Shown here: positions 34,922 through 42,803 of the stretch, one piece after another
How the letters are laid out: every line of letters begins with the position of its first letter
Numbering within the stretch: position 1 is the first letter of the stretch
Notes under the pieces: model-generated
What the model saw: the letters and a program-made list of their open reading frames with translations, nothing else
The model's database searches: none
Told to the model about the DNA's origin: nothing
NCBI GenBank assembly: GCA_030824515.1
Contig: JAVBXN010000008.1
Location: 124,001 to 188,000 of the forward strand
DNA length: 64,000 nt
From: Pelobacter sp.
GTDB taxonomy: Bacteria; Desulfobacterota; Desulfuromonadia; Geobacterales; Pseudopelobacteraceae
Direction of reading: 5' to 3'
Position numbers and translations under genes: made by a program

Positions 34922-35377
34922 ATGCTTACCAAAGAACTGCACCGAACGGCGGCCAACGTCGAAAGATTCCTGACCATGATCGGCATTCCCGACGACGCCA
35001 AACGGGCCGCGATGGAAGAGGAACTGGTCAGCCGCATGTCCGCCGACGGCGCGAAAAAGCCGTTCCTGGTCCATTCACGGAAGAGTATCTTCCTGTACAA
35101 CAACAATATCGTCGTGAAGAGTTTTGCCGCGGATTCGTCCCAAACCGATCAGGTGCTGCAATGCGACTGCCGCAAGATCTCGATCCTCGACCGGCAGGCA
35201 TACCAGCAGGGGGGCAACATTCTGATCATCGGAGCGGCGGCCGCTGCGCTGGGTGCGGGGGGTATCATGGCGGGTGATGCGGAGGCGAGAAGAAGAGCGC
35301 AATCCTCGGGCGGGTCGGATATTTCCTGCAACAACAATAATAATAACAATAATAACAATAACAACAATAACGGCTAA
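34922..35377 (+). CDS. Candidate radical SAM substrate with C-terminal Cys-(Asn)14-Gly
   Basis: 151 residues, starting 12 bases after the radical SAM stop. The N-terminal 95 residues are a small folded-looking domain (MLTKELHRTAANVERFLTMI..., KSIFLYNNNIVVKSF, VLQCDCRKISILD). Next comes QQGG, then a hydrophobic Ala/Gly-rich stretch (NILIIGAAAAALGAGGIMAG), a short basic linker, SSGGSDISC, fourteen consecutive Asn and Gly-stop. The Asn codons mix AAC and AAT irregularly, so the run is kept at protein level. It looks like a precursor for post-translational modification, but could be a membrane-anchored protein. I know of no described family with this tail. Confidence 0.75.
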   Translation: MLTKELHRTAANVERFLTMIGIPDDAKRAAMEEELVSRMSADGAKKPFLVHSRKSIFLYNNNIVVKSFAADSSQTDQVLQCDCRKISILDRQAYQQGGNILIIGAAAAALGAGGIMAGDAEARRRAQSSGGSDISCNNNNNNNNNNNNNNG

Positions 35378-35384
35378 AAGCATC

Positions 35385-35873
35385 TCAGAGCAACCGCATC
35401 AGGATGAAGGTCCCCACCATGGCTATGCCGATGGCCAGTTTGCCCGCCACCCCGATGGCCATCCCCACCACGGTGCCGAACCCGGCACGACCGGCCTGGT
35501 CCAGGCTGCGCTGCAGCGACAGTTCCCCGATCACCGCCCCGATGAACGGCCCCAGCAGAATCCCCGGCACCCCCAGAAAAATCCCGACGATGCCACCGAT
35601 CACAGCCCCGGCCATGGCCCGCTTCGAGCCGCCGTACTTCTTCACTCCAAAGACCGAGGCCGCGAATTCCACCAGGTAGGTCAGTGCGGCCATGCCCCCC
35701 AGAAACAGCAGCGTCCAGAGTCCGACATGGCGGAAGTCCTCCGCCCAGGCGGCGCAGACCAGGCCGGCCAGCAGCAACGGCGCTCCCGGCAGCACCGGCA
35801 GCAGCAGACCGGCCAGACCTGAAACCGTCAGGATGCCGCCAATAATCCAGAGAATCAGTGATTGATCAGCCAT
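35385..35873 (-). CDS. DUF456-family small membrane protein
   Basis: 162 residues with four or five hydrophobic helices and several Gly-rich turns. The repeated glycine pattern in the middle (AMAGAVIGGIVGIFLGVPGILLGPFIGAVIGEL) is the DUF456 hallmark. Function is unknown. It lies 3 bases after nuoL on the same strand, where nuoM would normally follow, and ends facing the poly-Asn gene with only 7 bases between the stops. Confidence 0.85.
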   Translation of the reverse strand: MADQSLILWIIGGILTVSGLAGLLLPVLPGAPLLLAGLVCAAWAEDFRHVGLWTLLFLGGMAALTYLVEFAASVFGVKKYGGSKRAMAGAVIGGIVGIFLGVPGILLGPFIGAVIGELSLQRSLDQAGRAGFGTVVGMAIGVAGKLAIGIAMVGTFILMRLL

Positions 35874-35876
35874 CCC

Positions 35877-37865
35877 TCACCCCGCCAGCGTTTGCCAGGC
35901 CACATATCCCAACACCGCCGCCACACCGCCGGCCAACGCGATCAGCGCCGTCGCCACCCGTCCGTTGCTCCAGGCGGCCGGCAGTTCACCCAGCCTGAGC
36001 GTAAAACGCGCCAATCCATCCAGCGTGCCGTCGATGCCGCCCTGGTCGATCCCCTTCCAGAAAAAGCGCGCCAGCCAGACGAAGGGACGGATCAGGATCA
36101 GCCGGTAGAGGTCATCCAGCATCCAGCCGGAGTGCAGGAAGCGAATATGGAAGGGCGCCGATCCGCTTTCGGTTGCCAGCGAAGCGGCCCGCCGCTCGCC
36201 GGTATAACGCGACCAGGCCAGCCCCAGCCCCAGCAGGCAGGCGGTGGCCGCCATAATCTGCAGGATGACCTCGTTGGCGTGCGCGGCATGCCCCGCGACG
36301 GCAAAGCCGGGAAGCGTACCCAGAAAACCGGACAGCAGGCCATGCTCCGCCAGATAGGCCGGCAGGTTGAGGAGGCCTCCCAGCAGGCCGAACAACGCCA
36401 GCGGAATCAAGGTCAGGGTCATGACGGCTGGAAGATGTAAGGTTTTAGCCTCCCCCTTTACCAAAGGGGGATTGAGGGGGATTTGCTGGTGCCCGGAAAC
36501 TGAAGAAATCCCCCACAGCCCCCCTTTCATAAAGGGGGGAGCAGACTCCCCGTGAAACACCACAAACAGCATGCGGAAGGTGTAAAAGGAGGTCAAGAGC
36601 GCCGTCAGCAGGCCCAGGGCGAACAGCGTCCCGTAGAGCGGGCCGCCCTGCTCGAAAACTGCCGCCAGGATGGCGTCCTTGCTGAAAAAGCCGCCGCTGC
36701 CCGGAAATCCGGCCAGGCAGAGCGCGCCGGCCAGAAACGGCCAGTAGACCGCCGGAAGCCGCCGTTTAAGCCCCCCCATGCCGAAGATGTCCTGCTGGTG
36801 GTGCAGCGCGGTGATCACGCAGCCGGCCCCCAGGAACAGCAGCGCCTTGAAGAAGGCGTGGGTCAGCAGGTGGAAGGTGGAGGCGGTCAAAGCACCGGCG
36901 CCGACCCCCAGCACCATGTAGCCGATCTGGCTGATGGTGGAATAGGCCAGGATCCGCTTCAGGTCGCGCTGCACGCAGGCACAGGTGGCGGCATATAGCG
37001 CGGTCAGGCCGCCGGTGAGCGCGATGGCGGCCAGTGTCAGCGGCGACGAGCCGATCAGCGGGAACATGCGCGCCAGCAGGTAGACCCCGGCCGTCACCAT
37101 CGTGGCGGCGTGGATCTGGGCCGAAACCGGCGTGGGACCGGCCATGGCGTCCGGCAGCCAGACCGACAGCGGCAGCTGGGCAGACTTGCCGGCCGCGCCA
37201 ATCAGAAGCAGGATCCCCAGCGCCGTGATCACGCCGGCCGGCATCAGGAAGCCCATGCCGTTCAGCTCGCTGATCGAGACCGTCCCGAACAGCTGGAACA
37301 TCCAGACCATGGCGATGCCGAAGGCGGTGTCGCCGATGCGGGTGACGATGAAGGCCTTGCGGCCGGCGGTGGCGTTCTTCTCCTCGGTTGACCAGAAGCC
37401 GATCAGCGCATAGGAGCAGAAACCGACCCCCTCCCACCCCAGGTACAACAGCGGCAGGTTCTCGGCCAGCACCAGGGTCAGCATGGCGAAGACAAAGATG
37501 TTCAGCAGCGCGAAGTAGCGGGCAAAGGCTGGGTCGTCCTGCATGTAGCCGACCGAGTGCAGGTGGATCAGGCCGCAGACAAAGGTGATCATCAGGGCCA
37601 GGGATAGCGAGAGCTGATCGAGGTAGAGCGCGATGGGGGCCTTGAAGTCGAAGTCGGACAGCCAGGAGGCGTATTCGATTTTCACCGGGGCCGTAAAGTC
37701 AAGAAAGGCCATTACGGAGCAGGCAAACGAACCCCAGATGGCGGCACAGGCAACCGTCTCACCAACTCGGCGTGGCAGTTTGCTACCGACCAGGGCATTG
37801 AAGAGGCCGCCCAGGAGCGGCAGCAGGAGTATCAGGACAAGGTAGAGTTTCATGGTCAGGTGCAT
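35877..37865 (-). CDS. nuoL: NADH-quinone oxidoreductase subunit L, with an in-frame repeat insertion
   Basis: 662 residues, with the usual antiporter-like core of complex I (LPLLYLGWEGVGFCSYALIGFW, AGKSAQLPLSVWLPDAMAGPTPVSAQIHAATMV). About residues 439-476 are encoded by the dispersed palindromic repeat at 36452-36540 and read SAPPFMKGGLWGISS...IPLNPPLVKGEA, unlike any NuoL. The insertion lies right after FRMLFVVFHGE, in a loop before the next membrane segment, and keeps the frame open, so the protein may still work. NuoM and NuoN do not follow. Cassette genes separate it from nuoK. Confidence 0.9.
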   Translation of the reverse strand: MHLTMKLYLVLILLLPLLGGLFNALVGSKLPRRVGETVACAAIWGSFACSVMAFLDFTAPVKIEYASWLSDFDFKAPIALYLDQLSLSLALMITFVCGLIHLHSVGYMQDDPAFARYFALLNIFVFAMLTLVLAENLPLLYLGWEGVGFCSYALIGFWSTEEKNATAGRKAFIVTRIGDTAFGIAMVWMFQLFGTVSISELNGMGFLMPAGVITALGILLLIGAAGKSAQLPLSVWLPDAMAGPTPVSAQIHAATMVTAGVYLLARMFPLIGSSPLTLAAIALTGGLTALYAATCACVQRDLKRILAYSTISQIGYMVLGVGAGALTASTFHLLTHAFFKALLFLGAGCVITALHHQQDIFGMGGLKRRLPAVYWPFLAGALCLAGFPGSGGFFSKDAILAAVFEQGGPLYGTLFALGLLTALLTSFYTFRMLFVVFHGESAPPFMKGGLWGISSVSGHQQIPLNPPLVKGEAKTLHLPAVMTLTLIPLALFGLLGGLLNLPAYLAEHGLLSGFLGTLPGFAVAGHAAHANEVILQIMAATACLLGLGLAWSRYTGERRAASLATESGSAPFHIRFLHSGWMLDDLYRLILIRPFVWLARFFWKGIDQGGIDGTLDGLARFTLRLGELPAAWSNGRVATALIALAGGVAAVLGYVAWQTLAG
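36452..36540. repeat. Palindromic repeat inside nuoL
   Basis: CCCCCTTTACCAAAGGGGG and a second hairpin, CCCCCCTTTCATAAAGGGGGG, separated by about 50 bases including GAGGGGGATTT. Same element type as 14048-14118. It is translated in frame as part of nuoL. Confidence 0.8.
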
Positions 37866-37974
37866 CGTATCTCAGTCCTTCGTTTCTTGTTCTGATCGGA
37901 TTTCATATCCGGGCTTGACTCCATTTGCTCTGTATTTCAGCTGGCATACATAAGAACGTCAGCGACACACTGGT

Positions 37975-38121
37975 TCAGGCTCTTCCCAGCTTTTCGCATG
38001 TTGCCAGATAGTCGTCTACAGCCTCAACAAAAGCTGCTCGCAGTTCTTTTACTGAATCGGCGTGAAAGCCTACGACGTCTTTGATTCCTGCAATGTGACC
38101 AATTATATAGTCGTGTAAAAA
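37975..38121 (-). pseudogene. HicB-type antitoxin fragment
   Basis: The minus strand from 38121 encodes about 48 residues including HDYIIGHIAGIKDVVGFHAD and SVKELRAAFVEAVDDYL, ATCEKLGRA-stop. This is the core of the HicB antitoxin fold. No start codon lies in frame and the usual C-terminal RHH part is missing, so the gene is broken at both ends. No hicA toxin is found. It sits between nuoL and the nucleotidyltransferase gene, at the edge of the inserted block. Confidence 0.6.
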
Positions 38122-38131
38122 ACATTTGGAA

Positions 38132-38941
38132 CTAAGACTTCATAACCCTCTCCGCAAGAATTGCGTGAAATAACGCATTTAAATGTGGGAGGGGTGTTGA
38201 TTTTACTGATCGTTGCGGATTCAAAGTTTCCAACCGTTCCAACTCGGCGATGATGAAAGAGTTGATACTTGATATTGGCTCTGAAAGCCCCATTTCTGGC
38301 GTTGCGCGTTTTTTGTCGAGAAGCTGCTCAATGTCGGATAACAATCGCGGTTGATCATCAATCAAGTGCAGGAGCTTGCCGAATTCAATTGGAGCCGCTA
38401 CACCGTAACGCTCAATCCATCGAACAGACAATAGAGGCCGGAGCACATAAAAGTACTTCTTCAAGGGAACCATTTCTGCGCGAAGGTAGCCACGATAGTT
38501 TGTCTTGGCCATACTCCGATAATGATATATACCGCTCTCGTTTGAATACACATATGAAAGCAAGTCACGTGCTCCAGATGCAAAACACCCAGACTCGATG
38601 TATTTAATCGGTGATTGGATCCATTCAACAAATGCCGGGTTTGATTTCCAAAAGAGCCGTAAAGCTTTGCGAATATCCCAGCCGTTAAGATCAATATCAT
38701 CGGTAATGCCGTATTCTATGACATCCCGGTGTTCCTCCAGGTCAACTGAGAGATACCAGTCAGCCGAGCGAGCATAGATAAAGCGAACATCGAAATCACT
38801 GTTTGGAGAAGCAAAACCCCACGCCCGGCTTCCAGACTCAATAGCAAGCAGTATGCGAACATCCTGTTCACGTTCTGTGAGAGCAAGTCTATGCATAATA
38901 TCTTGATGTATGTCGTTTGGTATCATTGTGCATTTTCTCAT
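38132..38941 (-). CDS. Nucleotidyltransferase, YcgL/COG3541 type
   Basis: 269 residues from the ATG at 38941, which directly follows the attC core (38943-38949); the frame is open upstream through the attC site and that part is unlikely to be coding. The polymerase-beta-type site is visible as ESGSRAWGFASPNSDFDVRFIY (GSxxxG with DxD). DIDLNGWDIRKALRLFWKSNPAFVEWIQSP is typical of the uncharacterised COG3541 group. Related enzymes act as toxins or modify tRNA or proteins; no specific role can be given. AT-rich, cassette-borne. Confidence 0.8.
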   Translation of the reverse strand: MRKCTMIPNDIHQDIMHRLALTEREQDVRILLAIESGSRAWGFASPNSDFDVRFIYARSADWYLSVDLEEHRDVIEYGITDDIDLNGWDIRKALRLFWKSNPAFVEWIQSPIKYIESGCFASGARDLLSYVYSNESGIYHYRSMAKTNYRGYLRAEMVPLKKYFYVLRPLLSVRWIERYGVAAPIEFGKLLHLIDDQPRLLSDIEQLLDKKRATPEMGLSEPISSINSFIIAELERLETLNPQRSVKSTPLPHLNALFHAILAERVMKS

Positions 38942-38942
38942 A

Positions 38943-39000
38943 GTTCTACGGCGTGGGAGAACAGCGGCGGTTTTAGGCCGCTGTTTCTGCCTGGTTGGAC
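38943..39000 (-). other. attC-type site in the second cassette block
   Basis: Ends are GTTCTAC (38943-38949, one mismatch to consensus) and GTTGGAC (38994-39000). The stem AGAACAGCGGC / GCCGCTGTTTCT encloses a small loop. The start TACGG matches the style of the other sites. The gene ending at 39017 stops 17 bases away, and the next gene starts 2 bases past the site. Confidence 0.6.
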
Positions 39001-39016
39001 CCTCGCCTTTATCCAA

Positions 39017-39382
39017 TTACCGCTCTACGCTCCAAATTTGTTTCATGTTTTGATATATCATCACATTCGGAGACTGCTTGTTCTTATACTCGGTTTCGGC
39101 TTCGACTTCTTCCCGGTACTTTTTCTGCCAGTAGTAATTCTTTGTGACCCAAGCGGCAGCTCCACCAAATCTCTCAATCTCAATGATGACCCATGGCGGC
39201 GTATTTGGAGGGATGCAGCTCGGAAGGTTAATTTTGTGGTCTACACACCTTTTGATATCCCAGTAATATGGGGCTCTCTGACTGTTTGCAGCTTTAGCTG
39301 AAGCATCTCGGGGGACACTCTTTTCGGCGTATGTTGGCTCTCTCCGGGGTGCCTGCCTGTTCCTACTCGTGGTTTTGTACAT
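39017..39382 (-). CDS. Cassette-borne protein, unknown function
   Basis: 121 residues. A very basic, low-complexity N-terminus (MYKTTSRNRQAPRREPTYAE) is followed by a more structured part (YYWDIKRCVDHKINLPSCIP, NTPPWVIIEIERFGGAAAWV, NYYWQKKYREEVEAETEYK). No family is recognised. It lies between the 39460-40005 gene and the attC site at 38943-39000, so it seems to be the second gene of a two-gene cassette. The ATG at 39382 has a weak ribosome site (GGGACATC). Confidence 0.5.
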   Translation of the reverse strand: MYKTTSRNRQAPRREPTYAEKSVPRDASAKAANSQRAPYYWDIKRCVDHKINLPSCIPPNTPPWVIIEIERFGGAAAWVTKNYYWQKKYREEVEAETEYKNKQSPNVMIYQNMKQIWSVER

Positions 39383-39459
39383 GATGTCCCTTTCCGGCAG
39401 TCAGTTGAATCTTTTGAGAGATGTCAATTTGATAAGGCATTGTCCCATTCTGTTGCCTC

Positions 39460-40005
39460 TTAACACACTGGGAAATTCGATTCACTTAGGAATTTCCCAA
39501 ATGACCAAAGCGCTTTGTCTACTTCACGATGGTCAATTCCATGAAATTCCGCATAAAATGGCAAATACCTATTAATGTAGGAATCAATCTTTCTTGGATC
39601 ATATGCTGGAATCTCTTCTTTCCTTCCAGTTTTAATGAATGTCATCGCTCGATGAACGTGCTGATCGTAGATTGGAAACTTATTTGGTTGCCAGCAGTGA
39701 AGCCAGAATACCCGCCATATTGCTCCGCCTGCTGAGAAGCGTTCAAGAAAATCCCGTGCATTTTCTTCGATGGGAATACTTTTTAATTCATCAATCCTTT
39801 GTACAAAATTCTGCCTAACTGACTGTAACTTCAAAGCTGAAAGTGGAGTTCCATTTTTCCAGATGAATAGTGCGAGAATGCTTTCAATGGTGGGCGGTTG
39901 CCCTATGTTGTCATAATAAAGGTGCTCTTGTGCATACCGGTAACGTTGACTCCAAAACTCTACGAATGCCTCCCTGTTAACTCTTTTTGGTTCGTAAATG
40001 ATCAT
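39460..40005 (-). CDS. Cassette-borne protein, unknown (weak DNA-glycosylase-like motif)
   Basis: 181 residues from the ATG at 40005 (MIIYEPKRVNREAFVEFW); the frame is open upstream through the attC site and is unlikely to be used. Helical protein. The stretch WRVFWLHCWQPNKFPIYDQHVHRAM recalls the P-x-YD-x-H-V pattern seen in helix-hairpin-helix DNA glycosylase relatives, but no catalytic Asp/Lys pair can be assigned. Function is unknown. It starts 15 bases after the core at 40020-40026, the normal cassette spacing. Confidence 0.6.
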   Translation of the reverse strand: MIIYEPKRVNREAFVEFWSQRYRYAQEHLYYDNIGQPPTIESILALFIWKNGTPLSALKLQSVRQNFVQRIDELKSIPIEENARDFLERFSAGGAIWRVFWLHCWQPNKFPIYDQHVHRAMTFIKTGRKEEIPAYDPRKIDSYINRYLPFYAEFHGIDHREVDKALWSFGKFLSESNFPVC

Positions 40006-40019
40006 TTCTATATCCTTGT

Positions 40020-40070
40020 GACCAACGGCTGGCCGATGACCGGCTTGACCGGTCAAATGGCATGTTGGAG
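40020..40070 (-). other. attC-type site of the 40073-40864 cassette
   Basis: Ends are GACCAAC (40020-40026) and GTTGGAG (40064-40070). The stem pairs GCC..GACCGG with CCGGTC..GGC. GTTGGAG is the exact reverse complement of CTCCAAC at 40880-40886, the cassette's other end. The stop of the 40073-40864 gene is 2 bases outside. Confidence 0.68.
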
Positions 40071-40072
40071 CA

Positions 40073-40864
40073 TCACTTTAACCATTTGCCATATCTGAAA
40101 TAATAAATGCGGTGTCCCCATATCCCTGTAAAGATGCGGACTGACAGGAAGCCTGCTATCGCAACATATAAGCCAATCCCTTTCGGTTCTATTATCTGAA
40201 CTGCCATGTTCTCTGCAAAAAATGCCAAGATGCTAGCACCCCAAATCTCATGCCACAGGAACCAAACCTCCGGTATTATGAAGGCACCCCAGCACCATTT
40301 TGGACCTCTTTCGGACGGAATAAACACTGGTTTTGGTGATCTGAAACTTTCGAGCGGATATAAAAGAAAGCGCCAAAATGCATCTTTCGCAAATGGCTTA
40401 ATGTCGAGTTTTGTAAACTCCGAAGGGACTTCTCGTCCGATTGAATTGAAGATATTTTGAACAACGCGAAGGAGTTTCAGCGAAGCAAAATACTCATCTG
40501 TTGCCTTTTCATCAACAGACTGGGAAAGAGGCATAAACTCCTCCCAATTCAACAGTTCCATGTAAGGAGTTATGCCAAGATTTACGACGACAGCATTTTC
40601 CTGTTTAGAGATGCTTGCCTCAAGGAATAATCGCTTTCCGGCAGGAAAATGCTTGCCAATATATGGTACGAGACCAATCAAAATCGCTGTGAACCTTGAA
40701 CCATACATTGCTTCAATGTTCAGATTCGTTTCAGTTGAGGTTTCTTTACGAATTTTGAAACCATGGTTATCACATGCCTTCTTAAGGCTTGTTGAAGCCG
40801 AGGTGAAACCAATTCCGTCAAGAGTCAGTTGGTGTTTAAACCATCCCGTTGTATCTATTGCCAT
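40073..40864 (-). CDS. Cassette-borne membrane protein with DUF2628-like C-terminus
   Basis: 263 residues. The N-terminal 140 residues are soluble-looking and unrecognised (GWFKHQLTLDGIGFTSASTSL..., FPAGKRLFLEASISKQEN). The C-terminal part (WGAFIIPEVWFLWHEIWGASI, two membrane segments, RIFTGIWGHRIYYFRYGKWL) resembles the DUF2628 membrane domain. The ATG at 40864 lies 15 bases from the core at 40880-40886, and the TGA sits beside the attC box. AT-rich. Function is unknown. Confidence 0.65.
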   Translation of the reverse strand: MAIDTTGWFKHQLTLDGIGFTSASTSLKKACDNHGFKIRKETSTETNLNIEAMYGSRFTAILIGLVPYIGKHFPAGKRLFLEASISKQENAVVVNLGITPYMELLNWEEFMPLSQSVDEKATDEYFASLKLLRVVQNIFNSIGREVPSEFTKLDIKPFAKDAFWRFLLYPLESFRSPKPVFIPSERGPKWCWGAFIIPEVWFLWHEIWGASILAFFAENMAVQIIEPKGIGLYVAIAGFLSVRIFTGIWGHRIYYFRYGKWLK

Positions 40865-40879
40865 GGTACGTCCTTATTG

Positions 40880-40923
40880 CTCCAACTCGTTGTTGACCGG
40901 TTCACGCGCGCGCGTGAACCGGT
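40880..40923. other. Cassette core site and perfect 28-base palindrome
   Basis: CTCCAAC (40880-40886) is the 5' core of the next cassette. It is followed by a perfect palindrome at 40896-40923 with ACCGGTTCACGCGC as its left arm and no spacer. A full attC end with a GTTRRRY box could not be located beyond it, so this is the degenerate outer edge of the block. Confidence 0.5.
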
Positions 40924-41034
40924 GATCTACCCGAATGGAACATTTATCCCGCCACGTTTTGGCGAATCAGAAAAAATGGACATCCATATTAAATAGAGTC
41001 AATCCGGCTCACGTGGATCAAGAACCAGTTTTAT

Positions 41035-41295
41035 TCACCACCCACCCTCTACGATGCGCCGATGCTGATGACGTGATTTGCGACGCAGGGCCAGCTCGGT
41101 TGCATCAGGCTCATCGGCGTAGGCTGCGTTGATCTGATCAAGCATTTCCTTGTTTTTCCGATGCTCAATAAAGTCCTGTAAAGCAATCACAAACAATTTG
41201 CTGCGCGATACATTCATCGTACGCGCAATATCCTCGGCTTGCTCAAATAGCGGTCTATCGATGGAAATAGCGGTCTTTACGCTTTGCATTGCCAT
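41035..41295 (-). CDS. Antitoxin-like ribbon-helix-helix protein without an adjacent toxin
   Basis: 86 residues. The N-terminus MQSVKTAISIDRPLFEQAEDIA and the helix NVSRSKLFVIALQDFIEHRK match the RHH antitoxins paired with MazF/PemK-type toxins. The C-terminal tail (ADEPDATELALRRKSRHQHRR) is the usual toxin-wrapping region. No MazF-like frame lies downstream: the DNA toward 40925 is open in no useful frame, so the toxin seems lost, perhaps replaced when cassettes entered. It sits directly after nuoK at the border of the inserted block. Confidence 0.7.
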   Translation of the reverse strand: MAMQSVKTAISIDRPLFEQAEDIARTMNVSRSKLFVIALQDFIEHRKNKEMLDQINAAYADEPDATELALRRKSRHQHRRIVEGGW

Positions 41296-41399
41296 ACTCC
41301 ATTCTGCCTTTAGTAGAACCGGCGGTCATAGCAGCGTCAATACCGAAGAGTGTGCCACACTTGATCAACAAAATTCCTGACTGCGGTGACATCTCACCC

Positions 41400-41704
41400 T
41401 CACCCCTTCAACCCGCTGAAGGCGTCCGTATCGACCGTCTTGCGCCGGCGGTGCAGATAGACCACCATCGCCAGAGCCAGCGAGACCTCGGCCGAGGTCA
41501 GCGCCATGATGAAGATCGCGAACAGCTGGCCGTCGGCATTGCCCCAACGGGCCGAGCCCCCCACGAAGACCAGCATGACCGCATTCAGCATGACCTCGAT
41601 GCAGACCAGCATCATGATCAGGTTGGCGCGCCAGGCCAACAGCCCCCCCATGCCGATGAAGAACAGCAACCCGGCCAGGATCAGGATATGTTCCAGCGGC
41701 ACGA

Positions 41705-41708
<4 letters not shown>
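41400..41708 (-). CDS. nuoK: NADH-quinone oxidoreductase subunit K
   Basis: 102 residues, normal length, with three membrane helices and the conserved glutamates in the second and third (MMLVCIEVMLNAVML, LTSAEVSLALAMVVYL) that belong to the proton pathway of complex I. Its ATG at 41708 overlaps the nuoJ stop (ATGA). After its stop the operon is broken by the antitoxin gene and the cassette block before nuoL. Confidence 0.95.
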
Positions 41709-42252
<544 letters not shown>

Positions 42253-42256
<4 letters not shown>

Positions 42257-42783
42257 GGCATCAGTGTCCTGACATCCACCGGCATGCTTTCCTCCAGCCC
42301 CGCCCCGCGCGGCTGGGTCACGCCGATCCCGGCATGCCTGTAGAAGTTGTAACGGTCATCCTTGCCGCAGCCGTCGATCAGCAGGTCTTCCTTCTCGTAG
42401 ACCAGGTCCATGATGTCGCGCTTGCAGATCTCGTAATCCGGGGTCATCTGGATCGCCAGGGTCGGGCAGGCCTCGGCGCACAGGCCGCAGAAGATGCAGC
42501 GCGAGAAGTTGATCCGGAACCATTCGGCATAGCGCCGGCCATCCTCGCGCTCGGCCGACTGCATCGAGATGCAGTCCACCGGGCAGGCGGCCGAGCAGAG
42601 GTAGCAGGCCACACAGCGCTCGCCACCGTCCGGGTCGCGGGTCAGCACGATCCGGGCGCGGAAACGGGGGTACGGCGTCCGCTTCTGCTCGGGGTACTGG
42701 ATCGTGACCGGCCGGCGCAGCATATGGCGCAGGGTAACGCCGAATCCGCCAAAAATCGCTTTAGTATCAGAAAATATGCTCAT
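42253..42783 (-). CDS. nuoI: NADH-quinone oxidoreductase subunit I (2 x 4Fe-4S)
   Basis: 176 residues from the ATG at 42783 ([21 protein letters not shown]); the longer frame runs into a repeat. Two ferredoxin motifs, [16 protein letters not shown] and [16 protein letters not shown], hold clusters N6a and N6b of complex I. The N-terminal amphipathic helix and the C-terminal [11 protein letters not shown] tail are typical. It is separated from nuoH by an ankyrin gene and two palindromic repeats. Confidence 0.95.
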
Positions 42784-42803
42784 TTTTATCCTATAAACGG
42801 CTG

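Larger units (their letters stand above)
37975..41295 (-). mobile_element. Second gene-cassette block inserted between nuoK and nuoL
   Basis: AT-richer minus-strand genes, none related to complex I, lie between nuoK (41400) and nuoL (37865). Short palindromes at 40020-40070 and 38943-39000 have attC form with the same AACGG/TACGG start as the 1-4 kb array. The cassette around the 40073-40864 gene has exactly matching boxes (40880-40886 and 40064-40070). The next, carrying two genes, matches with one mismatch (40020-40026 and 38994-39000). The block is flanked by toxin-antitoxin remnants: a hicB fragment and an antitoxin gene lacking its toxin. All genes read with the nuo operon. Confidence 0.7.

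Noticed and set aside
32855-35074. 739-codon minus-strand frame opposite the radical SAM operon
   Set aside because: Gln/Val-rich antisense shadow; the plus-strand genes have full cysteine motifs and ribosome spacing.
35329-35370. Poly-Asn run as a sequencing or microsatellite artefact
   Set aside because: The mixed AAC/AAT codons and clean in-frame Gly-stop argue against simple slippage, though comparison with relatives would settle it.
38958-38990. Hairpin taken at first as a transcription terminator
   Set aside because: No T-run follows on the minus strand, and the flanking boxes and neighbouring gene ends fit an attC-type site better.
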